Origin: Phycisphaerales bacterium
GTDB taxonomy: Bacteria; Planctomycetota; Phycisphaerae; Phycisphaerales; SM1A02
Assembly (NCBI GenBank): GCA_003520025.1
Contig: DOVP01000301.1
Coordinates: 1 to 23,248 of the forward strand
DNA: 23,248 nucleotides
Direction of reading: 5' to 3'
The number at the start of each line of letters is the position of its first letter. The stretch's first letter is position 1. Shown in pieces: positions 10,155 to 18,655 of this stretch. Both the position numbers and the translations under genes were made by a program. Under the pieces are notes generated by a model. That model ran no database searches. It saw only the letters and a program-made list of their open reading frames with translations, and was not told the origin of the DNA.

Positions 10155-10182
10155 TCATATCGCACCGATGGGATGCTGTCGA
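10154..10182 (-). promoter_or_regulatory. Sigma-70 promoter of rpoZ-coaC
   Basis: Read on the minus strand, TCGACA (10182-10177) and TATGAT (10159-10154) are separated by 17 bases. Each matches the consensus at five of six positions, which makes this the best promoter in the window. It would start transcription near 10147, about 48 bases before the rpoZ ATG. Its position also argues that clc does not begin as early as 10173. Confidence 0.65.
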
Positions 10183-10237
10183 GCGCGGCACGCCCTCGCC
10201 ATGAGGACTGCGGTAGACTCCCCCGCTTCGATCCCCT

Positions 10238-10252
10238 CCCTCGTCACGAGGG
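10238..10252 (+). promoter_or_regulatory. Small hairpin in the clc leader
   Basis: CCCTCG-TCA-CGAGGG forms a perfect six-base-pair stem with a three-base loop, 19 bases before the preferred clc ATG. A TAGACT (10214-10219) upstream could be a -10 box, but it lacks a -35 partner. Confidence 0.25.
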
Positions 10253-10271
10253 CTTGTCGGAGCCTGAGGCC

Positions 10272-12074
10272 ATGCCAACCGCCATCCGAAGAATCCGACG
10301 GGCTGGGCTGCGGGTGGGCCTTCAGGGTGATTGGTGCATGTACCTCATGGCAGCCGGCATCGGCCTGCTGATGGGCGTCGTCGCCACACTCTTTCTGGCA
10401 CCACTTCGATCACTTGAGCAGATCGAGGATGCAACGAGCGGCACCATTATTTGGATGCTTGTACTGCTTGCACCTGCCATTGGTGGACTGCTCGTCGGAA
10501 TCGCTCGACTCGGCATCAACGCCCCCTACATTGGACCCGGCGTCACGACCGTCATCTACGGCGTACTGAGGCAACGTGGCAAACTGCGTCTGCGGGTCGG
10601 TGTACAGAAATGGATCTGCAGCACGCTGACCATCGGATCAGGCGGCTCGGCCGGTGCCGAGGGTCCGATTGTCACGATCGGCAGCGTGCTGGGTTCCACA
10701 ATCGGTCGGATGCTCGGCACAAACACACAGCAGACGACCACCCTGCTCGGCTGTGGCGCGGCAGCCGGTATCGCAGCGGTCTTCAATGCACCGATTGCCG
10801 GCGTGCTGTTTGTCATGGAAATCTTGTTGCGGGATTTCTCACTTCGAACCTTTACGCCCATCGTCATCGCCGCAGTGGTCGCGTCCGCCTCGATTCAGGG
10901 CATCCTGCATGACGAGGCCATCTTCCAACTCGGCTCCGACTTCCTGACCATGGAAGGCACCTTCCAAATGGCGTACATGCCCGCCTACATCTTGCTCGGA
11001 CTCCTCTGTGGGCTGGTCGGAGTCGCCTTCATTCGAGGATTGGACATCTCAAGCCATTACTTGGGTCGCATGCCGGTGCCAATCTGGACGCGCCCGGCGA
11101 TCGGCGGACTACTGCTGGCGATACTGGGACTCGCATTCATGCTCGTCATGGGTCCCAAATACCCATTCTTCTACGGCAACGGCTATCCCGAAATCACCAG
11201 ACTTCTCAGTCCAGGCACCTACGTCTCCGACTTGGACACCACCTCAATCGGCCTGCTCATGCTCGGCCTCCTCGCGCTTCTTCTGCTGAAACTCGTCGGA
11301 ACATGCATCACGCTGGGTTCCGGCGGCGCAGGCGGCATGTTCGCACCTTCATTGATGATGGGCGCGATCGTAGGAGGCATGCTCGGCCTGTCGTTGGAGT
11401 GGGTCGGCCTACTCGAGCACGGCACACCCGCTCGATTCGCCCTCGTCGGGATGGCGGCCATGGTCGCCTCGGTCACGCACGCTCCGCTGACAGGCATTCT
11501 CATCGTGTATGAGTTGACCCGTCACTACCAGATCATCCTGCCGCTCATGCTTGCTGCCGTCATCGCAACCATCGTGGCACGCTGGCTCTGCCGCGATTCG
11601 ATCTACTCTGCCCGGCTTCGCGAGGCGGGCGTCAGGCTCGGCGGTTTGGGCGAACTCACTATTCTGGCGAGGCTCACAATTCAAGATCTCATCTTGGAAC
11701 CGCCGCGTACGATCTCTTGGCGAGACAGCGCGGCTGCGCTCGTTGAACAGGCCGAGCAGCGGGGCGCTGGCGACTTCGTTGTCCTTGACGACAAGGGCGA
11801 TTACCGGGGCATGGTGACGAATCAAGATCTCAAAGCGGCGCTCGTCTTCCGTGAAGCGATCCCACTGCTACAGGTCAGTGAGTTGTTGCGAAGCGACCTG
11901 CCGATCATCGGCGAGGACGAAACGCTTGATGTGGTGCTGGAGAAGTTCTCCCGCGCCAATGTGGATGCCCTGCCCGTGCTGGCTGGCAGCGGCGAACGAA
12001 AGGTCGCGGGGCTGGTCACACGGGGCCGCCTGATGAAGCGGTACCAAGCGGCCTTGGATCACGCCGATGACTAG
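10272..12074 (+). CDS. ClC-family chloride transporter or channel with C-terminal CBS domains
   Basis: The protein has about 600 residues: a ClC membrane domain up to about 450 and a CBS pair (about 468-590) on the cytoplasmic side. ClC signatures are present: GSGGS (122-126), GAEGP with the external gating glutamate E130, GMFAP (355-359) and the anion-coordinating Tyr Y445. The glutamate that carries protons from inside in E. coli ClC-ec1 (E203) aligns with I184 in FNAPIAGVLFVMEIL, so the protein may be channel-like or couple protons differently. CBS pairs usually bind adenine nucleotides. ATG 10272 is chosen because the frame upstream overlaps the rpoZ promoter; ATG 10338 is also possible. 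The stop overlaps rnpA by eight bases. Confidence 0.92.
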   Translation: MPTAIRRIRRAGLRVGLQGDWCMYLMAAGIGLLMGVVATLFLAPLRSLEQIEDATSGTIIWMLVLLAPAIGGLLVGIARLGINAPYIGPGVTTVIYGVLRQRGKLRLRVGVQKWICSTLTIGSGGSAGAEGPIVTIGSVLGSTIGRMLGTNTQQTTTLLGCGAAAGIAAVFNAPIAGVLFVMEILLRDFSLRTFTPIVIAAVVASASIQGILHDEAIFQLGSDFLTMEGTFQMAYMPAYILLGLLCGLVGVAFIRGLDISSHYLGRMPVPIWTRPAIGGLLLAILGLAFMLVMGPKYPFFYGNGYPEITRLLSPGTYVSDLDTTSIGLLMLGLLALLLLKLVGTCITLGSGGAGGMFAPSLMMGAIVGGMLGLSLEWVGLLEHGTPARFALVGMAAMVASVTHAPLTGILIVYELTRHYQIILPLMLAAVIATIVARWLCRDSIYSARLREAGVRLGGLGELTILARLTIQDLILEPPRTISWRDSAAALVEQAEQRGAGDFVVLDDKGDYRGMVTNQDLKAALVFREAIPLLQVSELLRSDLPIIGEDETLDVVLEKFSRANVDALPVLAGSGERKVAGLVTRGRLMKRYQAALDHADD

Positions 12075-12423
12075 GCATCGCCCGGGACGCGCCGGTCGAA
12101 TCCGACGCAGCAGCGAGTTTCGAGCCGTCTTCGAGAGCGGCCTCGCCAACACGTCCGGACCACTCCGTCTGCATGCGATGAAGAGTACGCATGACCGATC
12201 GCGACTTGGACTGGCTGTTTCGCGTCGCGTTGGCAACGCGGTTCGCCGCAACCGCATCAAGCGACTCCTGCGAGTTGCCTTCAGAATGGCGTGTGATGGA
12301 TGGAACCCGCCGCTGGATGTCGTCATCGTCGTCCTGCCGCATGATCCAAAGTCGCTGGATGACTACAGCGAGCATATCGAGAAGGCCGCCCGCAACAGTT
12401 TCGCCAGTGGAGCCCTGCGATGA
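12067..12423 (+). CDS. rnpA: Ribonuclease P protein component
   Basis: RnpA is the small basic protein that assists the catalytic RNA in cutting 5' leaders from tRNA precursors. The 118-residue sequence has the family's RNR signature around residues 46-70: SRLGLAVSRRVGNAVRRNR followed by IKRLLR. The N-terminal segment RIRRSSEFRAVFESG matches the aromatic-containing start of the fold. ATG 12067 lies inside the end of clc (eight-base overlap), and the stop overlaps yidD as ATGA, so translation is likely coupled along the run. Unlike most bacteria it is not preceded by rpmH. The RNA subunit gene is not in this window. Confidence 0.95.
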   Translation: MTRHRPGRAGRIRRSSEFRAVFESGLANTSGPLRLHAMKSTHDRSRLGLAVSRRVGNAVRRNRIKRLLRVAFRMACDGWNPPLDVVIVVLPHDPKSLDDYSEHIEKAARNSFASGALR

Positions 12424-12665
12424 CTCGCCGCCGCTCACCGCTGGCGATATTGATGCTTATGGGCATCCGCCTGTACCAACTCACCTTGAGTGCTTTTGTC
12501 GGGCAGCACTGCCGCTTCCAGCCGACGTGCTCGCGATACTCAGCCGAAGCGATCAGACGATTCGGCGCCTTCCGCGGCGGCTGGATGGCGATGCGTCGTA
12601 TCGGCAGGTGTCATCCGTGGGGACAGAGTGGCTGGGATCCGGTGCCCGAGAAGCACGACACATGA
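12420..12665 (+). CDS. yidD: YidD, membrane protein insertion efficiency factor
   Basis: This is a small (81-residue) peripheral membrane protein thought to help YidC insert inner-membrane proteins. It shows the full family signature: a hydrophobic amphipathic N-terminus, CRFQPTCSRYSAEAI (31-45), and RCHPWGQSGWDPVP (63-76), with three conserved cysteines. It overlaps rnpA by ATGA upstream and the next gene by ATGA downstream. The rnpA-yidD order is the usual one, but yidC does not follow here. Confidence 0.95.
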   Translation: MTRRRSPLAILMLMGIRLYQLTLSAFVGQHCRFQPTCSRYSAEAIRRFGAFRGGWMAMRRIGRCHPWGQSGWDPVPEKHDT

Positions 12666-13312
12666 ATCCCCCTCCCGCCATCTTCTGCATCGGACGCAAC
12701 TACGCCGCCCACGCTGCTGAGATGCAGTCTGCGCCACCCGAGCGGCCGACGGTGTTCATGAAGAACCCCGCCTCCGTCATCGGCCCGCAAGACGACATCG
12801 TCATTCCACCAATCTGCCATGAGCACGGCCCCCAGGTTGATTTCGAGGGAGAACTCGCCGCGATCATCGGCCGCGACTGCCGCGATGTCGATGAATCTAA
12901 TGCACTGGACTTCGTGTTCGGCTGGTCGGTCGCCAACGACATCAGTGCCCGCTGGTGGCAAAAGGAAGGCAGCGGCGGCCAGTGGATTCGCGGCAAGAGT
13001 TTCGACACCTTCTGCCCGATCACGCCTCCCGTGCCCGCCTCGTCCGTGTCCGACCCACAGAACCTGCAACTGGAAACTCGCCTCAATGGGGAACTCATGC
13101 AACAGGCGAACACCGCAGACATGATCTTCCCGGTCGCATTACTGATCGCCGAACTCTCCCGAGGCACAACACTGCTCCAAGGGACGGTCATCCTTACAGG
13201 CACCCCATCGGGCGTCGGCGCTGCCCGCACACCCCCACGATTCCTACGGGAAGGCGATGTCGTCGAAGTCACCATCGAGGGCATCGGAACGCTCTGCAAC
13301 CCTGTCCGATAG
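12662..13312 (+). CDS. Fumarylacetoacetate hydrolase (FAH) family protein
   Basis: This 216-residue protein matches the single-domain FAH family, enzymes that cleave or decarboxylate beta-diketo and acylpyruvate-type acids (for example acylpyruvate hydrolase or oxaloacetate decarboxylase). The start FCIGRNYAAHAAEM, the segment VFMKNPASVIGP, the metal ligands E62 and E64 in DFEGELAAIIG and D93 in VANDISARWW, then GKSFDTFCPI and LTGTPSGVG, are all family hallmarks. The specific substrate cannot be told from sequence. ATG 12662 overlaps the yidD stop as ATGA; the larger upstream frame is only the rnpA/yidD region read in another frame. It is the last gene of the clc-rnpA-yidD run and has no obvious metabolic link to it. 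Confidence 0.92.
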   Translation: MNPPPAIFCIGRNYAAHAAEMQSAPPERPTVFMKNPASVIGPQDDIVIPPICHEHGPQVDFEGELAAIIGRDCRDVDESNALDFVFGWSVANDISARWWQKEGSGGQWIRGKSFDTFCPITPPVPASSVSDPQNLQLETRLNGELMQQANTADMIFPVALLIAELSRGTTLLQGTVILTGTPSGVGAARTPPRFLREGDVVEVTIEGIGTLCNPVR

Positions 13313-13363
13313 GCAGTGATGCGATCGTCTGCGTCCAACTCCCGACGCTTGCCTCCAGCGAAG

Positions 13364-15334
13364 TTACTTTCGCTCGATTCCAGCGCCCTTCTTCGCGTCT
13401 TCCGCCTCCGCCTCGCGAACGGCCCGCGCGGCCATGGCGGCCCGGAACGCCTCGATTCCGGGCGGCTCGGGCAGGAATTCGTCGATGCTCACCTGTCCGG
13501 CCAGTGGCCCCATCTGCAACTCACGTTCAACAAGCGGGCGAATCCGATCAGAGGTCCGCAGGCGAAGTTCCGGCTCGAACTCATCAACCTGAGCCCATAT
13601 CTGCGCCCGCTCTTCGTATGAGACCGACGGATCAATCATGAGTTGCAAAAAGGCGATCTCGGCCGACTTGCCAAGCACCGCGACCAGATCACGCATTCGG
13701 CCGGTACCCATCTTGGTATCAAAGTCGATCCCTTCGTGGGTCCGGAAGTACTCCGTCACTTCGTTGGCGAACTTGATGGCCTCCTTGTACACATCGGGCC
13801 GACGCTGGCCGACACCAACACGAAGCCCGTACCTGAGCGATGCGATCACGTCATTGGGTGCCATATGTGGCTGGCGGTCGTATTCCCCTTTGGTTTCATC
13901 CATGACAAAGACATCAAGGTCCTCGTTGTACTTGTGATTTGGAGGACTTGCGCCTCGTCCAAAAAGGCCATCCAATCGGTCGAGCATGGCGCGTGCACGG
14001 TCCAACTCGCCTGCGCGGTAGGCCTCTCGAATTGCCGATGACATGAAGTTCTCCATGAACGGCATGAATGTCTCGCCGCCTGCGCCGCGGGCATCGATGT
14101 ACTTGATGTACAACTTTTCAAACATCCGGTCGATGGTGTCAATGAACCGCGGCTCCGGAATTCGGCCGGGCATTGACGGAGAATACGGGTCATAGGTGAC
14201 ACGCCCAGAGCGAGCGAGTGCTTGAAGTGAGTGAAGTTGCTGTCGATCGATGTTGATCGCGTGATGTTCGTTTTCGTGCGTAACGCGATGATTGCCGAGT
14301 TCGGACCCAAGCCGAGCAAAGTACAGAGCATGCGCCTGCGGGTGACGCCAGTCCAAGGGGCCGAGGTCCCGCGTGTATTCGTACATCTTTCCGGGCTTCA
14401 TGTTGTACTCGTCCACAAGTACGCGATGACGCACGTGTGCCAGCAGCGTCCGCCATGCCTCGTTGAGCGACTCGTCGGCCATCAACTCGTCGAGTACTAC
14501 AAACAATCCGTCATCCTGATCTTCGAGCCTCGATACTGCATCAAGTTGCCGCGCGATCCATGACTGTTCCCGAATCGACTGCCACCAGGCGATCTTGCGA
14601 AGGAACTCGGAATCAAGCACGACTTCCTCGGTCCCGGTGAATGGCTCCAAACCATCGCCAAGTCGCGCGAGTAGTTCCCGCAACTTCGGCGTTCGCTGGA
14701 CAGCAGCCTCCGTCGTTTCGGGGGCATCCGCAATCTCCTTGATCCAGGCAATCCTCGCATCCTGATCGGCCGGAGGCTCCCCGAGAAGTTCGTGCCACTC
14801 CTTTGCGAACTTCTGCTTGTAGTAGGGATGAGCATCATCGCTCACGCCGTCGACCTTGTGCCCCAGCCAGAACGCAAGATCTTTGTACAGGAGTGTTTCG
14901 TTCGGGTTGTACCGAAGCCCTTCGTCTCGAACGAGTCGAATTCCCTTGTTGACCCAGTCCCACCGCTCTTCCGGCGTGTTGGTCAATACCGAAATGTTGT
15001 AGGCCATGTTGTGGCCGTGAAAAAGCCAGACCTGTGGAAACCGAGGCTGCAACTTGGTGATAAGCCGCGCATCCTCGAGCATGTCGTAGTACAGCCCCTC
15101 ATCCTGCATGAGATTCAGTTTGATCCAAAGGTAGTCCACCACGAGACCGCGAAGCGCGCCGATCGCGGTCCCAATCGCAACAATCGGGGGGGCGTTTTCG
15201 ACGGTGACATCCGTATATCGCAGGCTGTGTCGCTCGGCTCGATCGGCAATACCGGGCAACATCGCACCACCGATACCCAATCCCACGACAGCCAAGCCCA
15301 CCGCGCCGAGTTGAATCACCCTGTCTCGCATCAT
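13364..15334 (-). CDS. Conserved-looking membrane-anchored protein of unknown function, last gene of the SPFH/ABC cluster
   Basis: This 656-residue protein has one hydrophobic segment near the N-terminus (about 7-27) that can serve as a membrane anchor or uncleaved signal, so most of the chain is probably outside the cytoplasm. The segment at about 50-110 (ALRGLVVDYLWIKLN, then RFPQVWLFHGHNMAYNISV) is rich in aromatic residues and looks like the start of a helical TPR-like array; later parts are helical and charged. No catalytic motif is evident. I could not assign a named family. It starts 16 bases after the permease stop, at ATG 15334 or the next codon, ATG 15331; an overlapping start at 15376 is possible. 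Its place suggests it acts with the ABC transporter, as a guess. Confidence 0.75.
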   Translation of the reverse strand: MMRDRVIQLGAVGLAVVGLGIGGAMLPGIADRAERHSLRYTDVTVENAPPIVAIGTAIGALRGLVVDYLWIKLNLMQDEGLYYDMLEDARLITKLQPRFPQVWLFHGHNMAYNISVLTNTPEERWDWVNKGIRLVRDEGLRYNPNETLLYKDLAFWLGHKVDGVSDDAHPYYKQKFAKEWHELLGEPPADQDARIAWIKEIADAPETTEAAVQRTPKLRELLARLGDGLEPFTGTEEVVLDSEFLRKIAWWQSIREQSWIARQLDAVSRLEDQDDGLFVVLDELMADESLNEAWRTLLAHVRHRVLVDEYNMKPGKMYEYTRDLGPLDWRHPQAHALYFARLGSELGNHRVTHENEHHAINIDRQQLHSLQALARSGRVTYDPYSPSMPGRIPEPRFIDTIDRMFEKLYIKYIDARGAGGETFMPFMENFMSSAIREAYRAGELDRARAMLDRLDGLFGRGASPPNHKYNEDLDVFVMDETKGEYDRQPHMAPNDVIASLRYGLRVGVGQRRPDVYKEAIKFANEVTEYFRTHEGIDFDTKMGTGRMRDLVAVLGKSAEIAFLQLMIDPSVSYEERAQIWAQVDEFEPELRLRTSDRIRPLVERELQMGPLAGQVSIDEFLPEPPGIEAFRAAMAARAVREAEAEDAKKGAGIERK

Positions 15335-15350
15335 GAGTCTGCCATCACCA

Positions 15351-17462
15351 TCACTGATCGCCGCTGTACAGGGCAAGCTGCCGCTTGGTCAGAATGAACC
15401 AGCCGAGCAGCAGCGAGCCACCGCCCCAAGAGAACACCAGAACAATGCCCGAGCCGATCCGATCCCATGCAATCAGACGCCCCTGCACAAGCCGATCGAC
15501 GGGCTGGACTTCGCCGAAGGCACTCAGTGCATACACCATCATGGCGGCGATGGTTCGCACCGTATCTTCGATAATCGTCTGAATCACCGCGCCGACACCT
15601 TCGCCCTGCATCGGGCCGCCGCCATACGCGTTCAGCGTAGTCGCCAGCCATGGTGCGATGCTCGCCGCTGCGTACAGCGAGAACACGACGAGGCAGGCCA
15701 CTGGAAAGCTGAGGAAGGTCGAGACGGCGCATGCAATGGCGGCCAGAATCATGAGTTTCAGCAGGAGCATGAACATGCCGCGAGCGAAGTTCGCCCCGAA
15801 TGTGCCGCCCGGATACTCGAGTTCGAGTTCATCCGGCTGCCAGAAGATGGCAAATGGCTCCTTCGGTCCACCACCCATCGCCACCGCCTCGAGATCGACC
15901 GGCCACATCCACTCATTGCCTTGCGGAGGCGGCACATGGGTCAGGTTGACGATCGATACATCCAGCGTTCCGTCATCGGCAATCGCGCTGACTGGAAGAT
16001 CGATTGTTTGCCAGACCGTGGGGATGAACGCGCCGATGGCTCCGCTCGATCGATCCTCACCCACAGCGAAACCCACCGCCCGCCGATCGTGCTCATCGGA
16101 GGCGCCTCCCACGAGCCTGAACTTCAGACGAATTGGCAATCCGAGTTCTTTCGCTTCCGCCAGCCCCTCGAAGTGCAGGAGTTCCCAGGGCCGCCCAGAT
16201 CGATCCAGCACCGTCTCTACCAGCCGCCGCTGCTGGTCGAATTCCTCGCGAACCCGCTTGCGAAGCAGCCGCTGAAGCCCCAAAGGAACATCCCCTTCTG
16301 CATAGTCCTGATACTCCGGCTCCTCGAGCAGGATTTGATCGATGCGGCCTCGGATGTCCGATTCTTCAAGTTCCTCGTATACCGGGAGCATGCTCCGCCG
16401 AGCGACCAGTACATCTTCCATCAGCGCCGCCTGCTCTGCAAACTCGACTCGAGTCCGTGGCATATACGAACTTCGCAAGTACTGCACCCACGCGAAGGAC
16501 CAACTTCCTGCAATGGTCAGCATGATGCCGCCGAGCAGCACCACACCGAGCCATTTGCCGAACAGATAGTTCGCTCGGCCCAGTGGCTTGGTCACCAAAT
16601 GCCAGATGTGGCGATCACGGATGTCAAAGCAGATGGAACTGCACCCGACCAGGAGTACCAAAAGGGCTGCGACGGCAAAGGCCAGCCCGAGGCTGCGGGC
16701 AAGGTAGGCCTGTACAACCTGCGCGATCGGCGCCGACTCGTCGAGCGTCAGCGGCAACAGCGGCAACACCACCAGCAAGGCGACCACGAAGCCCATGGCC
16801 AGCCGTGTTCGCGATACTTCCTGAAGCAGAGTGTGCGCCACCGCCATCCAACCCCGCCGTCCAGCCAACGCCATCTGCAATACCCGTATCGACATCAGAA
16901 AGGTCGACAGCAGAATGGCTATCGCGATCGGAACGCCTACCCATCGATCCCATGCGAGAAGCCAAAACAGCCCCGTGAGTCCCCCCCCTACAACCAAAAG
17001 CGTACCGACGGGCACCATCGAGCCCGACCAGATCACGGCCACACCGATCACCATGCATACGAACATCAGCGCCCAAGCAATGCTCGTCTCCAGCAGCAGC
17101 CATCGCGGCGCCCAGTCGGGAATCCAATCGCGAAGCAACACGAAGACGATCCGCTGAACGTCCTTGGGCGTGCCGTCTTCATCGACCAGCGTTCTGAGTA
17201 CTTCTACCGGGCCGGCGTATTGCTCCCCTTCGACCACGATGCTTCCATTCTCTCGCAGCAACGCCCCATACACCGCGGCCTCGTCACCGGCCAGAGACTG
17301 ACCGATCGCCTGGGAGGCCCGTTCCCATTCATGCCTGATTGAAACGACGGATCCAAAGAATCCTGCGGATGCACCTACGATGAGAACCGTAACGAGCACC
17401 CGGAGCCATGTTCTTCGTTGCAGCAGATCAAGTCTGCCCCACAACGCCACGAGTCCGCTCAC
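15351..17462 (-). CDS. ABC-2 type transporter permease with large extracytoplasmic domains
   Basis: This 703-residue polytopic protein is the membrane partner of the ATPase encoded just upstream. It has one N-terminal helix (about 18-40) followed by a soluble segment, a block of several helices in the middle, and the short motif DIRDRHIWHLVTKPLGRANY. That motif, followed by FGKWLG, is typical of ABC-2 permeases where the cytoplasmic coupling helix sits. A large, charged soluble region of about 200 residues lies between the middle and last helices, and a final group of helices ends at LLLGWFILTKRQ. The GTG start at 17462 overlaps the ATPase stop as GTGA. It is bigger than common ABC-2 permeases (about 250-400 residues). 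The substrate is unknown. Confidence 0.85.
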   Translation of the reverse strand: MSGLVALWGRLDLLQRRTWLRVLVTVLIVGASAGFFGSVVSIRHEWERASQAIGQSLAGDEAAVYGALLRENGSIVVEGEQYAGPVEVLRTLVDEDGTPKDVQRIVFVLLRDWIPDWAPRWLLLETSIAWALMFVCMVIGVAVIWSGSMVPVGTLLVVGGGLTGLFWLLAWDRWVGVPIAIAILLSTFLMSIRVLQMALAGRRGWMAVAHTLLQEVSRTRLAMGFVVALLVVLPLLPLTLDESAPIAQVVQAYLARSLGLAFAVAALLVLLVGCSSICFDIRDRHIWHLVTKPLGRANYLFGKWLGVVLLGGIMLTIAGSWSFAWVQYLRSSYMPRTRVEFAEQAALMEDVLVARRSMLPVYEELEESDIRGRIDQILLEEPEYQDYAEGDVPLGLQRLLRKRVREEFDQQRRLVETVLDRSGRPWELLHFEGLAEAKELGLPIRLKFRLVGGASDEHDRRAVGFAVGEDRSSGAIGAFIPTVWQTIDLPVSAIADDGTLDVSIVNLTHVPPPQGNEWMWPVDLEAVAMGGGPKEPFAIFWQPDELELEYPGGTFGANFARGMFMLLLKLMILAAIACAVSTFLSFPVACLVVFSLYAAASIAPWLATTLNAYGGGPMQGEGVGAVIQTIIEDTVRTIAAMMVYALSAFGEVQPVDRLVQGRLIAWDRIGSGIVLVFSWGGGSLLLGWFILTKRQLALYSGDQ

Positions 17463-18655
17463 GTTCGATCACCGGACTCTTCAGTCTCTCCATCACCAGT
17501 CAGACGATCAATCATCGATTGATCAACATCTGACGGCGACGATTCGACTGTTGGCTCAACCATCGCCCTGTCAGGGGAGGAGGGCTGATCGCTCAGCAGC
17601 GATTCCAATACGTCTTCGCCCGATTCCGAAGCCTCGGGTGAGTCGACGACCACACGAGCCGCGACGCGTTCGGGTTCCTCTTGCTGGAGTCGATCCACCA
17701 ACTGCTCGCCTCGCTCCTCTTCGCGGAGAAAGGCAGCAGTGTGCCCGCCCTCTGTAGCACCGGAGGTGGCCACACGCTCGCGCCGGGCCTGCTCGACGAT
17801 TTCAAGAAACAAGTCTTCGAGCCGCTGCTTCGGGCTCTCCACCTGCTCGATGGAGGCGCCATCGGCCTGGAGAACCTCCTCGATGCGATCGATGGTTGTT
17901 TGATCGAGTCGCCCGGTCCGAATGACCGTGCGTTCGGTGTCCTGCAACAACTTGTCCACCGTGCCTTCGGCGCGAATGCGGCCCCCGTACAGCATCACCA
18001 TTTGGTCGCACACATCCTGAACATCACCGAGCAGATGTGAACTGAGCAGAATCGTCTTGCCTCGCCCCCGCAGGCTCAGGATCAGTTCCTTCACGAGTTT
18101 GGTGCCAATCGGATCCAACCCCGATGTCGGCTCGTCCAGAATTAGAAACTCCGGGTCGTTCACCAATGCCTGCGCCAGCCCGATCCGCCGCATCATGCCT
18201 TTTGAAAATTCACCGACATGCCGGTGCGCCACACCGGAGAGCCCGACCATATCCAGCAGTTGCTCGCTGCGGCGGCGGCGTTCAACCCGACGCAGTCCGA
18301 AGAGCCGCCCGTAGTAGTCCAGAGTTTCCAGTGGTGTCAGGTATCGGTACAGGTAGGAGTCTTCGGGCAGAAAGCCGATGTGCCGTTTGACCGCGACATC
18401 GGTCGGGGGTCGGCCGAACACGGCCAATCGCCCAGCCGTCGGTCGGAGCAGGCCGAGAATCATCTTGATGGTGGTGCTCTTGCCGGACCCGTTCGGTCCG
18501 AGCAGACCGAAAACCTCGCCAGACCGAATATCAAGATCGATATGGTCCACCGCGAGCGCCCGCGTTCTCATCCAGAAGTCACGGAAGGCGCGCGTCAATC
18601 CTCGCGCCTCTACCACCGCATCGCCGCGCTGTGCTGTCGTCACCATTCGGCTCAC
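17459..18655 (-). CDS. ABC transporter ATP-binding protein with a long acidic C-terminal tail
   Basis: The first roughly 240 residues form a complete ABC ATPase of the drug/polysaccharide-exporter (ABC-2) class: Walker [10 protein letters not shown] (53-61), a Q-loop region reading GFLPED, a signature reading FSKGM (150-154), Walker B LILDEP (171-176) and the switch histidine H207 in LLSSHLL. About 150 further residues follow, a small mixed domain to about 295 and then a low-complexity stretch rich in Glu, Asp, Ser and Pro. This makes it 398 residues where about 240-310 is usual. The GTG start at 18655 overlaps the HflK-like stop as GTGA, and its own stop overlaps the permease. It powers the transporter in the cytoplasm; import or export cannot be proved, but this class is normally for export. 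Confidence 0.93.
   Translation of the reverse strand: MSRMVTTAQRGDAVVEARGLTRAFRDFWMRTRALAVDHIDLDIRSGEVFGLLGPNGSGKSTTIKMILGLLRPTAGRLAVFGRPPTDVAVKRHIGFLPEDSYLYRYLTPLETLDYYGRLFGLRRVERRRRSEQLLDMVGLSGVAHRHVGEFSKGMMRRIGLAQALVNDPEFLILDEPTSGLDPIGTKLVKELILSLRGRGKTILLSSHLLGDVQDVCDQMVMLYGGRIRAEGTVDKLLQDTERTVIRTGRLDQTTIDRIEEVLQADGASIEQVESPKQRLEDLFLEIVEQARRERVATSGATEGGHTAAFLREEERGEQLVDRLQQEEPERVAARVVVDSPEASESGEDVLESLLSDQPSSPDRAMVEPTVESSPSDVDQSMIDRLTGDGETEESGDRT

Noticed and set aside
12191..12661. N-terminal extension of the FAH-family frame through rnpA and yidD
   Set aside because: These codons cover two well-supported genes in other frames; the FAH homology begins at ATG 12662, which overlaps the yidD stop.
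13357..13374. Hairpin AGCGAA-GTTACT-TTCGCT between the FAH gene and the converging cluster
   Set aside because: Six-base-pair stem overlapping a stop codon with no T run on either strand; not a supported terminator.
15333..17342. 669-codon plus-strand frame opposite the ABC permease
   Set aside because: It lies antisense to a clear membrane protein, and its product is rich in His, Gln and Arg with no domains, as expected from a high-GC shadow frame.
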